Below, one piece after another: positions 5,377-5,669 of a stretch of DNA of 5,669 nt. The first letter of the stretch is position 1. The number at the start of each line of letters is the position of its first letter. The notes beneath the pieces were generated by a model. That model made no database searches, had not been told where the DNA came from, and saw only the letters and a list, made by a program, of their open reading frames with translations. The stretch comes from JANNRW01 sp031401815. GTDB taxonomy: Bacteria > Desulfobacterota > Desulfuromonadia > Geobacterales > DSM-12255. The stretch spans positions 1-5,669 of the forward strand of contig JANNRW010000237.1 of assembly GCA_031401815.1 (NCBI GenBank), given 5' to 3'. The translations under genes were made by a program, and so were the position numbers.

Positions 5377-5669
5377 ATGAATAAGGCATATCGACTGATT
5401 TGGAGCAGGGTTAAGGAAGCTTGGGTCGTTGCAGCCGAGAATGTTAAGCCCAGTGGCGGAAGACCAGGGGTTACGGTAGCAAGTACGGTAGTTGCTGCTG
5501 CTCTTTTGACGGCAGTTGCGGTTACGGGGGCGCATGCGGTAGATGGTTTGATTGAGGTTGGTGGAACAAGTGGCCTTTCAGCTATAAATATTACCGGGTC
5601 TGATTTGACTAACGTCGGAGCCCTGACCGCCACGACCGGCAACATAGCTACAGTAAATGCCACGAACCT
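5377..5669 (+). CDS. ESPR-containing surface adhesin / autotransporter-like protein, N-terminus (partial)
   Basis: Only the first 97 codons are present; the gene runs off the right edge. Residues 1-21 begin MNKAYRLIWSRVKEAWVVAA, a classic extended signal peptide region (ESPR), whose conserved pattern is MNK.YR..W......VV..E. A Gly/Pro/Lys linker (22-31) follows, then a hydrophobic Sec signal core (32-50) and a likely AHA cleavage site (52-54), giving an unusually long signal of 54 residues. The mature start, VDGLIEVGGTSG, leads into Thr/Ala/Asn/Gly-rich sequence (GALTATTGNIATVNATN, 81-97) that may begin a repetitive passenger. ESPR is known from large type V proteins: trimeric autotransporters, classical autotransporters and two-partner exoproteins. 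The class cannot be chosen without the C-terminus. It lies 179 bp after the type I operon on the same strand, with its own promoter and ribosome site. Confidence 0.85.
   Translation, partial: MNKAYRLIWSRVKEAWVVAAENVKPSGGRPGVTVASTVVAAALLTAVAVTGAHAVDGLIEVGGTSGLSAINITGSDLTNVGALTATTGNIATVNATN

Noticed and set aside
5316..5663. Minus-strand ORF of 115 codons opposite the ESPR gene
   Set aside because: The forward strand has a good ribosome site and a canonical ESPR plus signal peptide. The reverse frame is a by-product of the Ala/Thr/Val-rich codons.

Overview
The window runs from the end of a ribosomal RNA operon into a protein-export locus. The 23S 3' end, the 5S gene and the three secretion proteins look like those of a Gram-negative proteobacterium. 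My best guess is a Geobacter/Pelobacter-like member of the Desulfuromonadia, judged from the general look of the rRNA and its spacer; no search supports it. The outer-membrane channel and the extended signal peptide require a two-membrane cell.

Region 1 (1-495): the last ~138 nt of 23S rRNA, then a 190-bp 23S-5S spacer without tRNA, a complete 5S rRNA, and a strong intrinsic terminator. The spacer holds a G/C hairpin and an unusual imperfect dyad made of two four-unit heptamer arrays facing each other across a hairpin.

Region 2 (496-770): an AT-rich intergenic stretch with a near-consensus extended -10 promoter whose -10 box lies inside a perfect 7-bp inverted repeat. A doubtful 51-codon ORF overlaps this promoter.

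Region 3 (771-5197): a complete, tightly overlapping three-gene type I secretion operon. It encodes a PrtD-family ABC exporter without an N-terminal peptidase-like domain, an HlyD-family periplasmic adaptor, and a TolC-family outer-membrane channel with a signal peptide. The overlaps are 8 bp and 11 bp, which suggests translational coupling. The three proteins should form one continuous channel from cytoplasm to outside. No type I substrate is recognisable in the window.

Region 4 (5198-5669): a weak hairpin after the operon, then a second promoter (TTGACA, 16-bp spacer, extended -10) with a palindromic element over the -35, a leader with a small hairpin, and the first 97 codons of a gene cut by the window edge. 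Its product begins with a classic extended signal peptide region (ESPR) and continues into a Thr/Ala/Asn/Gly-rich start, so it is probably a large surface adhesin of the type V (autotransporter-like) class. The most interesting point is this ESPR protein directly beside a dedicated type I exporter: either two independent surface systems share the locus, or the export route is a hybrid. The missing C-terminus would decide.
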